From the NCBI RefSeq assembly GCF_003814745.1, contig NZ_RKRD01000003.1, forward strand, positions 186,001 through 250,000: 64,000 bases of DNA. The letters run 5' to 3'. The notes beneath the pieces are model-generated. The model searched no databases and had not been told where the DNA came from. It was given only the letters and a program-made list of their open reading frames with translations. Positions 31,675 to 39,893 of this stretch are shown piece after piece. The translations under genes and the position numbers were made by a program. Every line of letters starts with the position of its first letter. Position 1 is the first letter of the stretch. This DNA is from Hydrogenoanaerobacterium saccharovorans (GTDB lineage: Bacteria > Bacillota > Clostridia > Oscillospirales > Ruminococcaceae).

Positions 31675-33114
31675 ATGGAATCCGTATGGAGCGCAAGATG
31701 CAAACTTCCGAAATACCAGGCACTCAACGGCGACTTAAAAGCAGATACAGTTGTTATCGGTGCAGGGATGGCAGGAATCTTAACTGCCTATTTTTTAAAT
31801 CAACAAGGGGTCTCCACCGTAGTACTTGAGGCAAACGAAATTGCAAGCGGAGTAACAAAAAACACGACTGCAAAGATTACCACACAGCACAACCTGATAT
31901 ACGACACACTCATCACAGACTTTGGCGAAGAGCAGGCAGGGCAATATGCGCAGGCAAATATGCAGGCGGTAAGGCAGTACCAAAAAATAATTGAACAACG
32001 GGGCATTTCGTGCCATTTCGAGCAACGTCCTGCGTATGTATACTCACTTGATAACGCCGAACGCATCCAAAAAGAGGTGGATGCGGCAAACAGATTAGGG
32101 ATAAAAGCAGAGTTTACCACCCACACCGATTTGCCGTTTGGTGTACGCGGTGCAGTAAAATTCCCCAATCAGGCACAATTTAACCCGCTGGAATTTTTAA
32201 AAGATATTGCAAGTGACCTGACGATTTACGAACACACGATGGTACGCGAAGTAAAAGACAATACAGTAATAACCGATAACGGAAAGATATTGGCGAAAAA
32301 TATTGTTGTTGCAACCCATTACCCGTTTATTAATGTCCCCGGTTATTATTTTATGCGCCTGCATCAAGAGCGCTCTTATGTAGTTGCCCTTGAAAATGCC
32401 CCTCAACTGGATGGAATGTACATTGATGCGGATGAAGATGGCTATTCTTTTCGCAATTACGACGATTTGCTGTTTCTTGGCGGTGCAGGGCACCGAACAG
32501 GCAAAAACAGAGCAGGCGGTTGCTACGAACATCTGCAAGCGGCTGCAAAAGATTTTTTCCCTCAGGCAACCATACGCTATCAGTGGTCAGCACAAGATTG
32601 CATTCCGCTTGATGGTGTGCCGTACATCGGCAGTTATTCCGCAACCACCCCCAATTTATTCGTTGCAACAGGTTTTAAAAAATGGGGGATGACCAGTAGT
32701 ATGGTTGCCGCTACGCTGCTTGCTGACCAAATTATCGGCAAAGAGAACCCAAATGCAGAGGTTTTCTCCCCGCAGCGTTTTAAAGTGAACGCATCCATAG
32801 GCAATTTGATGAAAGATACTGCGCAAGCGGTGTCGGGGCTATCGTCGCAGCTGCTTTCTGTTCCCGCCGCCGAATTAGAGCAACTGGAAAAGGGGCATGG
32901 CGGTATCGTGGAATACGAGGGCGAAAAGGTTGGGGTATATAAAAACGAGCAGGGCGAAGTATTCGTGGTATCCACCAAGTGCACGCATCTTGGCTGCCAG
33001 CTGGAATGGAACCCTGATGAACTGACATGGGATTGCCCCTGTCATGGTTCGCGTTTTGATTATAAGGGTAAACTTATCGGCAACCCCGCTATGCGCGATT
33101 TGCAGACAGAATAA
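31675..33114 (+). CDS. FAD-dependent oxidoreductase with C-terminal Rieske [2Fe-2S] domain
   Basis: A 479-residue two-domain redox protein. The DAO-type FAD fold opens with DTVVIGAGMAGILTAYFLNQQG and TVVLEANEIASGVT. The C-terminal Rieske domain (about 400-479) has CTHLGC and CPCHGSRFD, giving the Cys-His/Cys-His ligand pairs. Such DadA-Rieske fusions occur in many bacteria; their substrate is generally unknown. GGAGGTGA stands before ATG 31675, which I prefer over the frame start at 31612 inside the preceding terminator. It is unclear whether it is linked with the downstream GIY-YIG/Crp genes. Confidence 0.9.
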   Translation: MESVWSARCKLPKYQALNGDLKADTVVIGAGMAGILTAYFLNQQGVSTVVLEANEIASGVTKNTTAKITTQHNLIYDTLITDFGEEQAGQYAQANMQAVRQYQKIIEQRGISCHFEQRPAYVYSLDNAERIQKEVDAANRLGIKAEFTTHTDLPFGVRGAVKFPNQAQFNPLEFLKDIASDLTIYEHTMVREVKDNTVITDNGKILAKNIVVATHYPFINVPGYYFMRLHQERSYVVALENAPQLDGMYIDADEDGYSFRNYDDLLFLGGAGHRTGKNRAGGCYEHLQAAAKDFFPQATIRYQWSAQDCIPLDGVPYIGSYSATTPNLFVATGFKKWGMTSSMVAATLLADQIIGKENPNAEVFSPQRFKVNASIGNLMKDTAQAVSGLSSQLLSVPAAELEQLEKGHGGIVEYEGEKVGVYKNEQGEVFVVSTKCTHLGCQLEWNPDELTWDCPCHGSRFDYKGKLIGNPAMRDLQTE

Positions 33115-33189
33115 AGCGTAAGCAAAGCTGGACTTTAGGGGGATCCATGGCTTATAATGATAAAAAATGACAAAATAAAAGGATATCTT

Positions 33190-33474
33190 ATGGACAAGAA
33201 AAACAACTGTGTTTATATATTGCTTTGCAGTGATGGCACCCTGTACACCGGGTGGACAAATGACTTGGAAAAAAGAATAAAAGCACACAATGCGGGCAAA
33301 GGTGCAAAATACACCAAAGCGCATCTCCCCGTAGAGCTTGTGTACAGTGAAGAATATACCACTAAATCAGAGGCGATGAAGCGGGAATATGCTATCAAAC
33401 AGCTTACGAAAGCACAAAAACTCGAGTTGATTGAGAACATCGGCAAAAAATATGCACAGGTGGTGGAAGCATGA
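33190..33474 (+). CDS. GIY-YIG nuclease superfamily protein (UPF0213/YhbQ type)
   Basis: A 94-residue single-domain GIY-YIG protein: CVYILLCSDGTLYTGWTNDLEKRI carries the two Tyr strands and the conserved Arg, then HNAGKGAKYTKAHLP and the catalytic-type Glu in YSEEYTTKSEAMKREYAIK. YhbQ-type members are structure-selective or housekeeping nucleases with poorly known roles. I start at ATG 33190 (AAAGGA six bases upstream). The stop overlaps the Crp/Fnr start by ATGA, so the pair is co-translated. Confidence 0.88.
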   Translation: MDKKNNCVYILLCSDGTLYTGWTNDLEKRIKAHNAGKGAKYTKAHLPVELVYSEEYTTKSEAMKREYAIKQLTKAQKLELIENIGKKYAQVVEA

Positions 33475-34139
33475 AAAAATATTACCAACTGCTTGAAAAA
33501 CTGCCTTTGTTTTATCGCTTTGAAGACCATGAGCTGGAGTCGCTGCTGAAGTGCCTAAATGCAAAATACGCACAATATAAAAAGGGGCAGTTCCTGCTGA
33601 TGGCGGGAGATACCGTCTCTTGGGTGGGGATTGTGCTTTCCGGCTCGGTTCAGGTGCTGAAAGAAGATGTGCAAGGTAACAGTATGATTCTGACAGAGCT
33701 TGGGACAGGAGACTTATTTGCAGAAACTTTTGCCTGTGCAGGCATTGAAAAAAGCCCGGTTATTGTGGTTGCAAACACAGAGTGTGATGTGTTGCAGATT
33801 GATTACAGGCGTATTATTACAACCTGTTCATCCGCTTGCGTATTCCACAGCAGGCTGATTGAGAACATGCTGCGTTTGCTTGCACAAAAGAATATGCTGC
33901 TCAACTCACGGATTGATATAGTTTCAAAACGCACTACGCGCGAAAAAGTGCTCGCTTACTTAGAGCTGCAAAGGGCACAAAAGCAAAGTAATCGCTTCGA
34001 TATCCCTTTTTCAAGGCAGCAGCTTGCCGATTATCTTTGTGTCGAGCGCAGTGCATTGTCACGAGAATTAAGCAATATGAGGGATGAAGGACTGCTGGAA
34101 TTTTCAAAAAATCACTTTGTTTTATTGAATACGGATTAG
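33471..34139 (+). CDS. Crp/Fnr family transcriptional regulator
   Basis: A 222-residue regulator with an N-terminal cyclic-nucleotide-binding-type beta roll (about 10-130: KKGQFLLMAGDTVSWVGIVLSG, then LGTGDLFAETFACAG) and a C-terminal HTH_Crp (about 150-222) with PFSRQQLADYLCVERSALSR as the helix-turn-helix. It lacks an Fnr-like N-terminal cysteine set, and the cAMP-binding Arg-Ser pair is not evident, so it resembles the Firmicute ArcR/HcpR-like group. The GTTGC-N4-GCAAC sites before hcp and the cupin gene are candidate targets (inference). Confidence 0.9.
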   Translation: MKKYYQLLEKLPLFYRFEDHELESLLKCLNAKYAQYKKGQFLLMAGDTVSWVGIVLSGSVQVLKEDVQGNSMILTELGTGDLFAETFACAGIEKSPVIVVANTECDVLQIDYRRIITTCSSACVFHSRLIENMLRLLAQKNMLLNSRIDIVSKRTTREKVLAYLELQRAQKQSNRFDIPFSRQQLADYLCVERSALSRELSNMRDEGLLEFSKNHFVLLNTD

Positions 34140-34141
34140 AT

Positions 34142-34184
34142 AAGCTCCACTGTTTGCCTAAGAGCCAAGCAGTGGGGCTTTTTT
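34142..34184 (+). terminator. Terminator of the Crp/Fnr gene
   Basis: AAGCTCCACTG (34142-34152) pairs with CAGTGGGGCTT (34170-34180), followed by a T-run. Confidence 0.85.
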
Positions 34185-34244
34185 GTGTCACCGCCGCCGG
34201 ATGCAGAATAGGATGGAATAGTCTGCAAAAGGCGGTGTTGTCCT

Positions 34245-34886
34245 TTGATTTTTTCTGTTTATTCTGTTTTTGAGGCAATCTTGCTTGTTACGGAGCTGTC
34301 GGTGGATGCGTTTGTAGCAAGCTTTGCTTATGGTACGAACCATATCAAAATCCCGTTTCGTTCTGTTGTTGTCATCAATGTAATATGCAGTTTTATTTTG
34401 GCTGTTACCCTTATTTTGGGGGCAGTGCTGCGTCCATTTATCTCCGAGGCTGTTACAAAAGCAATCTGCTTTGTCATCTTACTCTTGCTGGGGGTTGCCA
34501 AGCTGTTTGACAGCTCCATAAAATCATGTATCCGCAAACACAATGGCATCAACAAAGAGTTCAACTTCTCGGTATTTCAGCTTCGCTGCATCCTGAGTAT
34601 CTATGCCGACCCTGAAGATGCAGACCGCGATTGCTCCAGGCTGCTCTCTCCGGCTGAAGCGGCATCGCTTGCGGTTGCGTTATCGCTCGATGGGCTTGCG
34701 GTTGGTTTTGGTGCGGGGCTTGCCGACGTGAGCATAACGCAGGTGGTGTTTTTCTCTTTGATTTTGGGCACATTAGCAGTTGAAGTTGGGTGCTTTTTAG
34801 GCAACAAGATTGCTCAAAAATTAAATCTCAATCTCTCTTGGCTCAGCGGTGCACTGTTGCTACTGCTTGCGGTGATGAAATTGTAA
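34245..34886 (+). CDS. ytaF: YtaF-like sporulation membrane protein (MntP superfamily)
   Basis: A 213-residue membrane protein with six predicted helices in two repeats. The helix motifs LSVDAFVASFAYG (about 18-30) and ALSLDGLAVGFGAGLAD (about 145-160) are the paired Asp-containing motifs of MntP/YtaF. The soluble middle loop (about 95-130), with IYADPEDADRDCSRLLSPAEA, is characteristic of YtaF proteins. In Bacillus YtaF is linked to sporulation; the transported ion, if any, is unknown. The start is TTG 34245 with a weak ribosome site, so it could be a little further in. Confidence 0.82.
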   Translation: MIFSVYSVFEAILLVTELSVDAFVASFAYGTNHIKIPFRSVVVINVICSFILAVTLILGAVLRPFISEAVTKAICFVILLLLGVAKLFDSSIKSCIRKHNGINKEFNFSVFQLRCILSIYADPEDADRDCSRLLSPAEAASLAVALSLDGLAVGFGAGLADVSITQVVFFSLILGTLAVEVGCFLGNKIAQKLNLNLSWLSGALLLLLAVMKL

Positions 34887-35138
34887 TAAGCAATTGCAAT
34901 TTTGTATTCTGCAAAAATGCGTGATATAATAACCTCAGAGTACGAAAAATCAGAGTTTTTAGCGAGAAGCAGATGCCTGCTGCATTCGTTGCACGGTTAT
35001 TCTGTTTATTCTGATATGCGGTGCGAAATTTGCCTACCGGCAAAGCCGCACATCGCCAATGATATCAAAACACTTTGCGTTTATGATATAATAAGACGGT
35101 AATATTTAGTATAGAATTTCAACGATAGGGGAACAACA

Positions 35139-35702
35139 ATGGGCTTGAATACTCTGGGGTTAGCACATAAATTTATTGCCGAGCACGTAAAGCCAGGCGG
35201 ATTTTGTATCGATGCAACCGCCGGAAGAGGCGGTGATACTGCGTTTTTATGCGGGTTGGTAGGCAAAACGGGCAAGGTGCTTGCATTTGACATTCAAGAG
35301 GATGCGGTAAAAAGCACAAGGGAGTTTATCACCCAAAAAGGCTATGATAACATTGCCCAAGTGCTGCTCGAGAGCCACAGCAATATGGCGGCATATGCAC
35401 AGGATGAAACAGTAGACTGTATTGTGTTTAATTTTGGCTGGCTGCCGGGAGGAAACCATAAAATATTCACACAGCCCGCAACCAGCATCGCTGCAATCGA
35501 GCAAGGGCTTAAACTGCTAAAGCAGGGCGGAATCATGAGCCTTTGCATTTATTATGGCGGAGAGAGCGGGTTTCAAGAGCGCGATGCACTGCTCGAATAC
35601 TTAAAAACGATAGATAACCGCGCGTATACCGTTTTGGTGACCCAATTTTACAACCGCCCCAACAATCCGCCAATCCCTGTATTTATCACCAAGGATGTCT
35701 GA
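35139..35702 (+). CDS. mnmM: MnmM/YtqB-type SAM-dependent methyltransferase
   Basis: A 187-residue class I methyltransferase of the rRNA_methylase (PF06962) family. SAM motif I is CIDATAGRGGDTAFL (about 23-37), motif II FDIQEDAVKST, and the family marker FNFGWLPGGNHKIFTQP (about 98-114) with NNPPIPVFI at the end. Bacillus YtqB is MnmM, which methylates 5-aminomethyl-2-thiouridine in tRNA wobble position 34. The assignment rests on these motifs. AGGGGAAC precedes ATG 35139. It is followed 23 nt later by a metal-dependent hydrolase. Confidence 0.8.
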   Translation: MGLNTLGLAHKFIAEHVKPGGFCIDATAGRGGDTAFLCGLVGKTGKVLAFDIQEDAVKSTREFITQKGYDNIAQVLLESHSNMAAYAQDETVDCIVFNFGWLPGGNHKIFTQPATSIAAIEQGLKLLKQGGIMSLCIYYGGESGFQERDALLEYLKTIDNRAYTVLVTQFYNRPNNPPIPVFITKDV

Positions 35703-35725
35703 GAATAAAAAATAGGAGATATTTT

Positions 35726-36445
35726 ATGGCAATGAAGATATGGTATTTATACAACAGCGGGTTTGCCTTACAAACCGAGGAGCACTTTTTTATTTTTGAT
35801 TATTATCTCGATACGCCCAAGAGCGGCGGTTTGGCTGAAGGCGTAATCAATCCCGATGAAATCAAGAATTTCGATGTTGTGGTGTTTTCATCCCATAGCC
35901 ACTACGACCATTTTAATAAGGTGATTTTCGAGTGGCGCGCGCAGCTGCCCAAGGTGCGCTATGTCCTGTCAAGTGATATCCGAACACGCGAAGATGCGGT
36001 GATGGTGCACAAGGGCAAATGCTACGATCTAGGCGATATTCAGGTACAAACCTTTGATTCCACCGATATGGGTGTTGCGTTTCTTGTCAAAGCGGACGGG
36101 CTTTGCATTTACCATGCGGGTGACCTCAATTGGTGGCATTGGGAGGGTGAAACTTCGCAGTACAACGCCGCTATGGCAGAAAGATATCAGGCTCAAATTA
36201 ACCAGATGCAAGGAGAGCAGGTGGATATTGCCTTTATCCCTGTTGACCCTCGTCTGGAGGGCAGTTACTTGCGCGGGTTGGATTATTTTATGCGTACAGT
36301 GGGTGCCAAAACTGTTTTGCCCATGCATTTTGGCGATGAATATGCGGTGGTTGCACGCCTAAAAGCAGACCCGCAGGCGGCAGAGTATGCCAACCTTGTA
36401 ACAGAACTCAGCCATCGCGGGCAGTGTATAGAAATATTGCCATAA
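35726..36445 (+). CDS. UlaG-like metallo-beta-lactamase-fold hydrolase
   Basis: A 239-residue MBL-fold protein with the metal motif SSHSHYDHFNK (His-x-His-x-Asp-His at about 56-61), a further His in YHAGDLNWW and a final VLPMHFGDEY. The fold subgroup resembles UlaG/YtkL-type hydrolases, acting on phosphodiester or lactone substrates; no specific substrate can be given. It follows the methyltransferase gene closely and ends in a long bidirectional terminator. Confidence 0.85.
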   Translation: MAMKIWYLYNSGFALQTEEHFFIFDYYLDTPKSGGLAEGVINPDEIKNFDVVVFSSHSHYDHFNKVIFEWRAQLPKVRYVLSSDIRTREDAVMVHKGKCYDLGDIQVQTFDSTDMGVAFLVKADGLCIYHAGDLNWWHWEGETSQYNAAMAERYQAQINQMQGEQVDIAFIPVDPRLEGSYLRGLDYFMRTVGAKTVLPMHFGDEYAVVARLKADPQAAEYANLVTELSHRGQCIEILP

Positions 36446-36446
36446 T

Positions 36447-36484
36447 AAAAAGGAAGAAAGCCGAAACGGCTTTCTTCCTTTTTT
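36447..36484. terminator. Bidirectional terminator
   Basis: A 17-bp perfect stem (36447-36463 with 36467-36483) closing on AAA, shared by the MBL hydrolase gene and the convergent MFS gene. Confidence 0.92.
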
Positions 36485-36488
36485 GCAG

Positions 36489-37724
36489 CTAAAGTGATTT
36501 TACCTTTGCATTGCGAAAGTATAACACCCCAATTACAAGCAGAATGGGGAAGACCGATGCAGCGAACAGACCGCATTTTAACCCCAGCTGTGCGGGGTCC
36601 AATTGCTGCGTTGCGCCAATTTCTAATATTTTTTGCGAATTTTGTGCGGCGTCACTGATAAATCCTGCCATCCACGGGCCTATGGAGGCACCCAAATCGC
36701 CGAACACCGCGAGCATACCAAACATTGCAGTGCCTCCGCGGGAGAATTTTTCGGCGGACAGGCTGAAGGTACCCGGCCACATCAGGCTTACCGAAATGCC
36801 GCAAACGGCACACCCTATCAGCCCCAACACGGGCAAGGCAGAAAAAACAGTTATAAAATAACATAAAATGCAAAGCACACCACTTGCCAGCATAGCATTT
36901 TTAAGGTTGATTTTGTGCCCCCAGATACCGTAAATTGTGCGCCCAATCCCCATCAGTACCGCAAACATACAAGGGCCTGCCAAATCGCCGATAACTTTAG
37001 ATACTTTCAGCCCTCGTTCTGCAAATAAAGATGACCACTGCGACATCGTCAGTTCCGATGCGCCTGCGCACATCATCAACACAAGTGCCATTAAAAAGAA
37101 TTTTGATTTCAGCAAGCTTTTCAGCGGCATCAAATGCTCTTTGGGCATAGGAGGCATTAATGGTACTTTCAAAAATACAAATAGATTGATAAACGGTACA
37201 ATCGCCCACATAATCGGCAGATACATCCAAATGCTGCTGCTGAATATCCACAACAACAGGGTACTTATCAAAACAACACACACCTGCCCCCAGCAGTAAA
37301 ACGAGTGCAGCAGGCTCATGGCAGATTGTTTTTGCTCGCCTGGTAAAGATTCTACAATAGGGCTTACCACCACCTCAAGCAAACCGCCGCCCAATGCATA
37401 AATCATTACGGCAATATTCAGCCCCGTATACGGCGAAAAAATTTGCGGCAGTACAGCAAGCCCAATCAAACCCAGTACGCTGAAGAAATGCGCCAACACA
37501 GCGGCTGTGCGGTACCCTATTTTATCCACATATCTTACTGCAAGTAGGTCGGCAACAATTTGAGTACCAAAATTGATTAAAATTAATCTTCCAACCTGTT
37601 CAAACGAAATGCCGAACTGCTGCTGAAAAACAATAAACAAAATAGGCGCAAGGTTGTTGACGATTGCCTGTGTAATGTAACCTGTGTAACAAGCATTCAA
37701 AGTGTGTCGATAGTTGAATTGCAT
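36489..37724 (-). CDS. MFS transporter
   Basis: A 411-residue major facilitator with about 12 helices. The signature loop after helix 2 reads AVRYVDKIGYRTAAVLAHF (D-x-x-G-x-R), and helix 4-5 contains YALGGGLLEVVVSPIVESLP, like the FucP/sugar or YfkF-type group. The C-terminal half repeats with GMLAVFGDLGASIGPWMAG. The substrate cannot be told. It diverges from the phosphofructokinase gene, with a palindrome between the two. Confidence 0.88.
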   Translation of the reverse strand: MQFNYRHTLNACYTGYITQAIVNNLAPILFIVFQQQFGISFEQVGRLILINFGTQIVADLLAVRYVDKIGYRTAAVLAHFFSVLGLIGLAVLPQIFSPYTGLNIAVMIYALGGGLLEVVVSPIVESLPGEQKQSAMSLLHSFYCWGQVCVVLISTLLLWIFSSSIWMYLPIMWAIVPFINLFVFLKVPLMPPMPKEHLMPLKSLLKSKFFLMALVLMMCAGASELTMSQWSSLFAERGLKVSKVIGDLAGPCMFAVLMGIGRTIYGIWGHKINLKNAMLASGVLCILCYFITVFSALPVLGLIGCAVCGISVSLMWPGTFSLSAEKFSRGGTAMFGMLAVFGDLGASIGPWMAGFISDAAQNSQKILEIGATQQLDPAQLGLKCGLFAASVFPILLVIGVLYFRNAKVKSL

Positions 37725-37779
37725 AAGATGTAATACTCCTTGTCTTGGTATAATCGAATGCTCTTATTATAGAGGAGGA

Positions 37780-37793
37780 TGTAAATATTTACA
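37780..37793. promoter_or_regulatory. Palindrome TGTAAATATTTACA upstream of the MFS gene
   Basis: A perfect 14-bp palindrome, 56 bp from the MFS start codon and 179 bp from the phosphofructokinase start. It looks like an operator for a dimeric regulator. The binding protein is unknown. Confidence 0.45.
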
Positions 37794-37971
37794 AGCATTA
37801 ATCAAAATTGGCTGCTGTTTACAGTTATATTTATCTTGGCAGAATGCGTAGGCAGCGAAAGAGTAATAATTGCAAAAAAGCACGTACTGTAATATAATGT
37901 TGAAGAAAGGCGAATATGCAAAAACTTTTGCGATTTATCGCTATATATAAATAAACAGGAGGTATTCCTCA

Positions 37972-39207
37972 TTGTCGAAAAACATGTTAATCGGTCAGTC
38001 GGGCGGCCCTACCGTTGCAATTAACGCGTCTCTTGCCGGTGCCATTAAACGCGCTATGAAATGTGAGCAAATAGGTGAGATTTACGGCACACTCAACGGG
38101 TTAGAGGGTGTTCTAAAGCAAAACATCATAGATTTACGTAAAGATTTACGCAGCGTTGAGGATTTTCAAATGCTCCAGGCTACCCCTGCAATGGCGCTGG
38201 GCTCTTGCCGCTATAAACTCCCCGAAGCTCCCGATGAGGTTTACAAGCAAATTCTGGAGACGTTCCACCACTACGGCATCGGCTATTTCTTTTATATCGG
38301 CGGCAACGACTCCATGGATACGGTAAAAAAGCTTTCTGCTTATTTTACATCTTTAGGTGAGGATATCAAATGTGTGGGTATCCCTAAAACCATCGACAAT
38401 GACCTGCCCTGTACCGACCATACCCCGGGTTTTGGTTCAGCCGCTAAATACATTGCAACCAGTGTGGCAGAAATTGCCTGCGACAGTGCAGTGTATGATG
38501 TTTCATCCGTTACCATTGTAGAGATTATGGGGCGCAATGCAGGTTGGCTTACGGCTGCTTCGGCACTGGCGCGCAGGGGCGATTGCACTGCACCGCACCT
38601 CATCTACCTGCCCGAAGTAGTTTTTGACCCTGAGGCATTTTTGCAAAAATTACAGGAGCTTGGTAAAACCGTAAAAAATATAATTGTTGCAGTGTCGGAG
38701 GGCGTGCGCCTTGCAAACGGCGAGTATGTTGCCAGTTCGCAAAGCGGGCTTACCGATGCATTCGGTCACCGCTATCTTGCGGGGGTTGGTAAATACCTTG
38801 AGGATTTGGTGCGTGAACGTTTGGGCTGCAAAGTACGCGCAGTAGAACTGAACGTCCTTCAGCGGTCGGCATCTCATCTTTATTCTGGCACCGATATTAA
38901 AGAGGCAAATCGGATTGGTGCAGAGGCGGTTCAGTATGCCGTTAACGGCAAAACCGGAGTAATGGCTATTTGTAAGCGCCTATCCAATCACCCCTATTTG
39001 ATTGCTTACGATTGTGCAGAAATCGGGCAGGTTGCAAACCTCGAAAAGAAGGTGCCAGTCGAGTGGATTGCAGCAAACGGCTGCGATATCACCGATGATT
39101 TGCTTGAATATCTTCGCCCGCTTGTTCTTGGTGAGGCAAAAGAGTTTGTATCCGATGGCATCCCTGTCTACTTCTCATTTGACAAAACTCCTGTTACCAT
39201 AGGTTAA
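37972..39207 (+). CDS. pfp: 6-phosphofructokinase, pyrophosphate-dependent type
   Basis: A 411-residue phosphofructokinase of the longer PPi-type group. The active-site loop is IGGNDSMDT (about 109-117), with Asn-Asp where ATP enzymes have Asp-Gly, and PKTIDNDL (138-145) carries the catalytic Asp and the PPi-associated Lys. Further substrate motifs are EIMGRNAGWL and VSEGVRL. It phosphorylates fructose 6-phosphate in glycolysis, reversibly if PPi is used. The start is TTG after an AGGAGG site. A second inverted repeat, GCAAAA-AC-TTTTGC, lies at 37918-37931 in its leader. Confidence 0.92.
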   Translation: MSKNMLIGQSGGPTVAINASLAGAIKRAMKCEQIGEIYGTLNGLEGVLKQNIIDLRKDLRSVEDFQMLQATPAMALGSCRYKLPEAPDEVYKQILETFHHYGIGYFFYIGGNDSMDTVKKLSAYFTSLGEDIKCVGIPKTIDNDLPCTDHTPGFGSAAKYIATSVAEIACDSAVYDVSSVTIVEIMGRNAGWLTAASALARRGDCTAPHLIYLPEVVFDPEAFLQKLQELGKTVKNIIVAVSEGVRLANGEYVASSQSGLTDAFGHRYLAGVGKYLEDLVRERLGCKVRAVELNVLQRSASHLYSGTDIKEANRIGAEAVQYAVNGKTGVMAICKRLSNHPYLIAYDCAEIGQVANLEKKVPVEWIAANGCDITDDLLEYLRPLVLGEAKEFVSDGIPVYFSFDKTPVTIG

Positions 39208-39212
39208 TACCA

Positions 39213-39252
39213 GCCTGTACGATTCGACACCGTTCGTTTTGTACAGGCATTT
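39213..39252 (+). terminator. Terminator of the phosphofructokinase gene
   Basis: GCCTGTAC (39213-39220) pairs with GTACAGGC (39241-39248) around a 20-base loop and is followed by ATTTTAT. The loop is large for a strong terminator. Confidence 0.6.
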
Positions 39253-39322
39253 TATTTACTTTATAACAAAACATGCTATACTGTAGCTATAAATATTCAA
39301 TAACAGAACAGGAGAGATTGCC

Positions 39323-39889
39323 ATGAGTTTTGTGCCTACGATGGAACAGGCGCAGGAGATTTTACAACGTTACAACAAAGAGGAATTCCACCTAAAGCAT
39401 GCTGCAATCGTGTCCGGCGTAATGGGGTGGTTTGCAAAAGAATACGACCCCGCTAACGAGGAGTTTTGGCGCGTTGTGGGCCTGCTGCACGATTTGGATT
39501 TTGAACAGTTCCCGCAGCAGCACTGCGTTAAATCGCAGGAGCTGATGAAAGAACTTGACTTGGACGAACGTATCATACGTGCCACAGCAAGCCATGGCTA
39601 CGGTATTTGTGTGGATATTCAGCCTCAACATATCATGGAGAAAATTTTATTCGCCACCGATGAGCTCACCGGATTAATCGGTGCAGTTGCTTTGATGCGC
39701 CCATCAAAAAGCGTCAGCGACCTTGAACTCAAATCGGTAAAGAAAAAATATAAAACTCCCGCTTTTGCTGCCGGATGTTCGCGCGAGGTTATTAGCAAAG
39801 GTGCAGAGATGCTTGAGTGGGAATTGGATGATTTAATTAGCCGCACTATTTTGGCAATGAGAAGCTTAATAGGTACCATGGAAATTTAG
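39323..39889 (+). CDS. HD-domain hydrolase
   Basis: A 188-residue HD-superfamily protein. The metal ligands are His in LKHAAIVSG (about 25), His-Asp in GLLHDLDFE (about 57-58) and a later ASHGYG. A C-terminal DELTGLIGAVALMRPSK is typical of the small HDIG-type hydrolases seen in clostridia. It is probably a phosphohydrolase of nucleotides, but the substrate is unknown. The stop lies 4 nt before the ACT-MBL fusion gene, so the two are co-transcribed. Confidence 0.85.
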   Translation: MSFVPTMEQAQEILQRYNKEEFHLKHAAIVSGVMGWFAKEYDPANEEFWRVVGLLHDLDFEQFPQQHCVKSQELMKELDLDERIIRATASHGYGICVDIQPQHIMEKILFATDELTGLIGAVALMRPSKSVSDLELKSVKKKYKTPAFAAGCSREVISKGAEMLEWELDDLISRTILAMRSLIGTMEI

Positions 39890-39893
39890 AAGG

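Noticed and set aside
34902..35102. 66-codon frame between ytaF and the methyltransferase gene
   Set aside because: No ribosome site, no motif and mixed composition; the 252-base gap is more likely a leader and promoter region, in which I see nothing definite.
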